Part shown: in pieces, positions 6,501 through 6,645 of the stretch
Numbering within the stretch: position 1 is the first letter of the stretch
Layout: each line of letters starts with the position of its first letter
Assembly: GCA_002723635.1 (NCBI GenBank)
Contig: PBMM01000033.1
Coordinates: 1-6,645, forward strand
Reading direction: 5' to 3'
Source: Methanobacteriota archaeon
GTDB taxonomy: Archaea; Thermoplasmatota; Poseidoniia; Poseidoniales; Poseidoniaceae
DNA length: 6,645 nt
Position numbers and translations under genes: made by a program
The notes under the pieces: model-generated
Told to the model about the DNA's origin: nothing
What the model saw: only the letters and a program-made list of their open reading frames with translations
The model's database searches: none

Positions 6501-6645
6501 TCTCACCGGACAGCGTGCTAACGCTTGCAGAGACGCCAGAGTTGGCGATCAAGGTCGCCACGTCAAAGCCGGTGTCGTAGACCCACTCGTCACCAATACG
6601 CCATGTCGGCACCTCGTCGACCGAGACGCTCCCAGAGGAGGAAGC
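3124..6645 (-). CDS. Large PKD-repeat single-pass surface protein, 5'-truncated by window edge
   Basis: The function is not known; the architecture is that of an exported cell-surface protein anchored near its C-terminus. The frame is open to the window edge, giving 1173 visible residues; a GTG at 6612 is internal (residue 1 in the numbering used here), so the N-terminus and any signal peptide lie outside. In order: an N-terminal region (about 4-255) opening with WRIGDEWVYDT and echoed by RSGDNW (144-149); a beta-rich region with cysteines (about 265-395); a CARDB-like Ig-fold segment (about 395-520); five PKD/Ig-like repeats (526-1003), four of them ending in a DDDG motif; one transmembrane helix (about 1019-1043) followed by GRR; and a cytoplasmic tail (1044-1162) rich in Pro and Ala. 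All 12 visible cysteines are on the outer side, and many N-X-S/T sequons occur there. It heads an operon with the SepF-like gene 9 bp downstream; its promoter is outside the window. Such proteins in marine archaea are usually annotated as hypothetical or PKD-domain proteins. Confidence 0.9.
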   Translation of the reverse strand, partial: ASSSGSVSVDEVPTWRIGDEWVYDTGFDVATLIANSGVSASVSTLSGETKMEIEGIGLEPMNDASGTNVVAYTMTTEGDFSSGNWGASFNGISGRLEIEYRGVDVLRASDMATIDSSFDLKVEFYGLNFIRVGVADLTFDTEYSPAMESRDYPVRSGDNWSQAYTATTTVSGSSDYFDPSEFDTSTQENTTWEVTDSGVPTAQDGYSVSYTGCDDSYKINQWNTTGSATGFEWYCPAVRGPSWIRIQQSAGFQIDWTLKEYNPAYSYGVVDDADPGERCTSLQVTSQYPAYLPSSTVNIDVDYVITPAAYSACFSDEINRYDTAYMEYSIAGSTGSVNFDTTSSPSTTQESRWSGISCCTYTVPTITDGSPSNDDHSSDGIVAFDAQNGVVGVYTVIVDLSIVGVDLLPLSEGLVVDRTRDGVTTRLAPGAPLGGVAGDVVDMTILIANRGILDVTGSNAIATAWWNGSSGLPSTASTTPPVGAYGQTSLTLNFEVAAGDIGLPNAVEVRTDAPASGNNDGNTSNDFLSIPFYAGTLPTAVLNWTEGRSTGEEVVLDATGSYDGDGGDVTCVFTVVSSTGTDSNLQESDCILEWTWNDGGAWTVSVDVIDEEGDVTVGTGEVVVLNRAPEVLIEAPMQVEARSKATVRVVEAYDNDTVSPAGQDVLFQWSGVVCEEGSASDRCTFSPSDEGLTVVTLTATDDDGASTVVNVTVEATNIAPTLDTISLFRNGTEVPILDGWVVDEDEPIGLLVQADDTPNDLSSLAVLWDLSDLVDGLEEGTVGPVSSIETSWPVSGTHRVTVQAIDDDGVASSALEADVVVRNVAPTIEGLDPTVAIYEDELLKISVNVDDTASDLLNLTTCWDLDARIDTDNDGGSTNDCDVEGVTLEQIWSDAGTRLLTAFVVDDDGATASINTTLTIVNLRPTAVITSPTNLSNLMEGDFVNLSAMDSLDTESDLITLTYLWDTDALDGAIDSTTSILQLENLAPGTYSVNLTVTDDDGATHTMNVQLVVAEAPTNNPIAWAVEEFGMITTIVIGVLGVVILGLVSMLVIGRRGAEEALVETKSTSMWDQAPVAATFDAAVPAALPPATPAPMAPMPDMNAQPVAAAPAPAPVQTGPPLPASGLPPGWTMEQWAFYGEKWLETNAPAAPAPAPQPAASTDLSNLLDGLDL
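3604..5037 (-). repeat. Five tandem PKD/Ig-like repeats in the surface protein
   Basis: Protein-level repeats of about 90-106 residues lie at 526-615, 616-706, 707-812, 813-911 and 912-1003. Each begins near an 'RAPEV', 'IAPT', 'VAPT' or 'RPTAV' strand, has a central Trp-containing strand, and ends with a beta strand carrying an acidic turn: DEEG in the first, TDDDGAS, IDDDGVAS, VDDDGATA and TDDDGATH in the others. The first and last are the best PKD matches (LDATGSYDGDG and NLSAMDSLDTESD). Bacterial and archaeal PKD domains serve as extracellular spacers or binding modules. The DNA copies are diverged, so recent duplication is unlikely. Confidence 0.85.
5053..5430 (-). other. CARDB-like Ig-fold segment of the surface protein
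   Basis: Residues about 395-520 read DLLPLSEGLVV, then GDVVDMTILIANRGILDVTG, then TSLTLNFEVAAGDIG and a final NTSNDFLSIPF. A non-repeating 'NRG' turn after an alternating hydrophobic strand, and a closing 'N..ND' segment, are typical of CARDB adhesion-type domains in archaeal surface proteins. The assignment is by pattern only. Confidence 0.55.

Noticed and set aside
6610..6612. GTG at 6612 as start of the PKD-repeat protein
   Set aside because: The frame stays open for the 11 codons to the window edge, no signal peptide follows the GTG, and the residue sits inside a conserved-looking VPTWRIGDEW segment.

Overview
The window looks like a piece of a marine planktonic archaeal genome, most plausibly Marine Group II (Poseidoniales, Thermoplasmatota) or a close relative. 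That placement is inference. It rests on a single-domain KaiC/RAD55-type ATPase, an archaeal-style SepF, purine-rich Shine-Dalgarno sites matching an AGGAGGTGA core, and a very long PKD-repeat surface protein with one C-terminal membrane anchor and a Pro/Ala-rich cytoplasmic tail. Coding density is very high: all non-coding gaps are 55 bp or shorter. No RNA gene, CRISPR array, insertion sequence or long repeat outside coding DNA was seen.

Left half, plus strand: the C-terminal two thirds of glutamine:fructose-6-phosphate aminotransferase (glmS; its start lies left of the window), then a KaiC/RAD55-family ATPase, then a Maf/YhdE-family nucleotide pyrophosphatase. Gaps are 55 and 9 bp, so the three could be co-transcribed. 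The ATPase carries an apparent one-base insertion just before its Walker A motif. The conserved N-terminus (from 1344) and the rest of the protein (through 2070) are therefore in different frames, and the first ATG of the downstream frame (1384) gives a false N-terminus.

Right half, minus strand: a large exported PKD-repeat protein (at least 1173 residues; its start and presumed signal peptide lie beyond the right edge) followed 9 bp later by a small SepF-like cell-division protein. The Maf and SepF-like genes converge and overlap by 6 bp; the last sense codon of one is the complement of the stop codon of the other.

How they may work together: GlmS makes glucosamine-6-phosphate for UDP-GlcNAc and surface glycans, and the large protein has many N-X-S/T sequons, so both may concern the cell surface. 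SepF anchors FtsZ to the membrane in archaea. Its tight coupling to a single-pass surface protein with a distinctive cytoplasmic tail makes that protein a candidate envelope or division partner. This is a hypothesis from gene order, not something the sequence proves.
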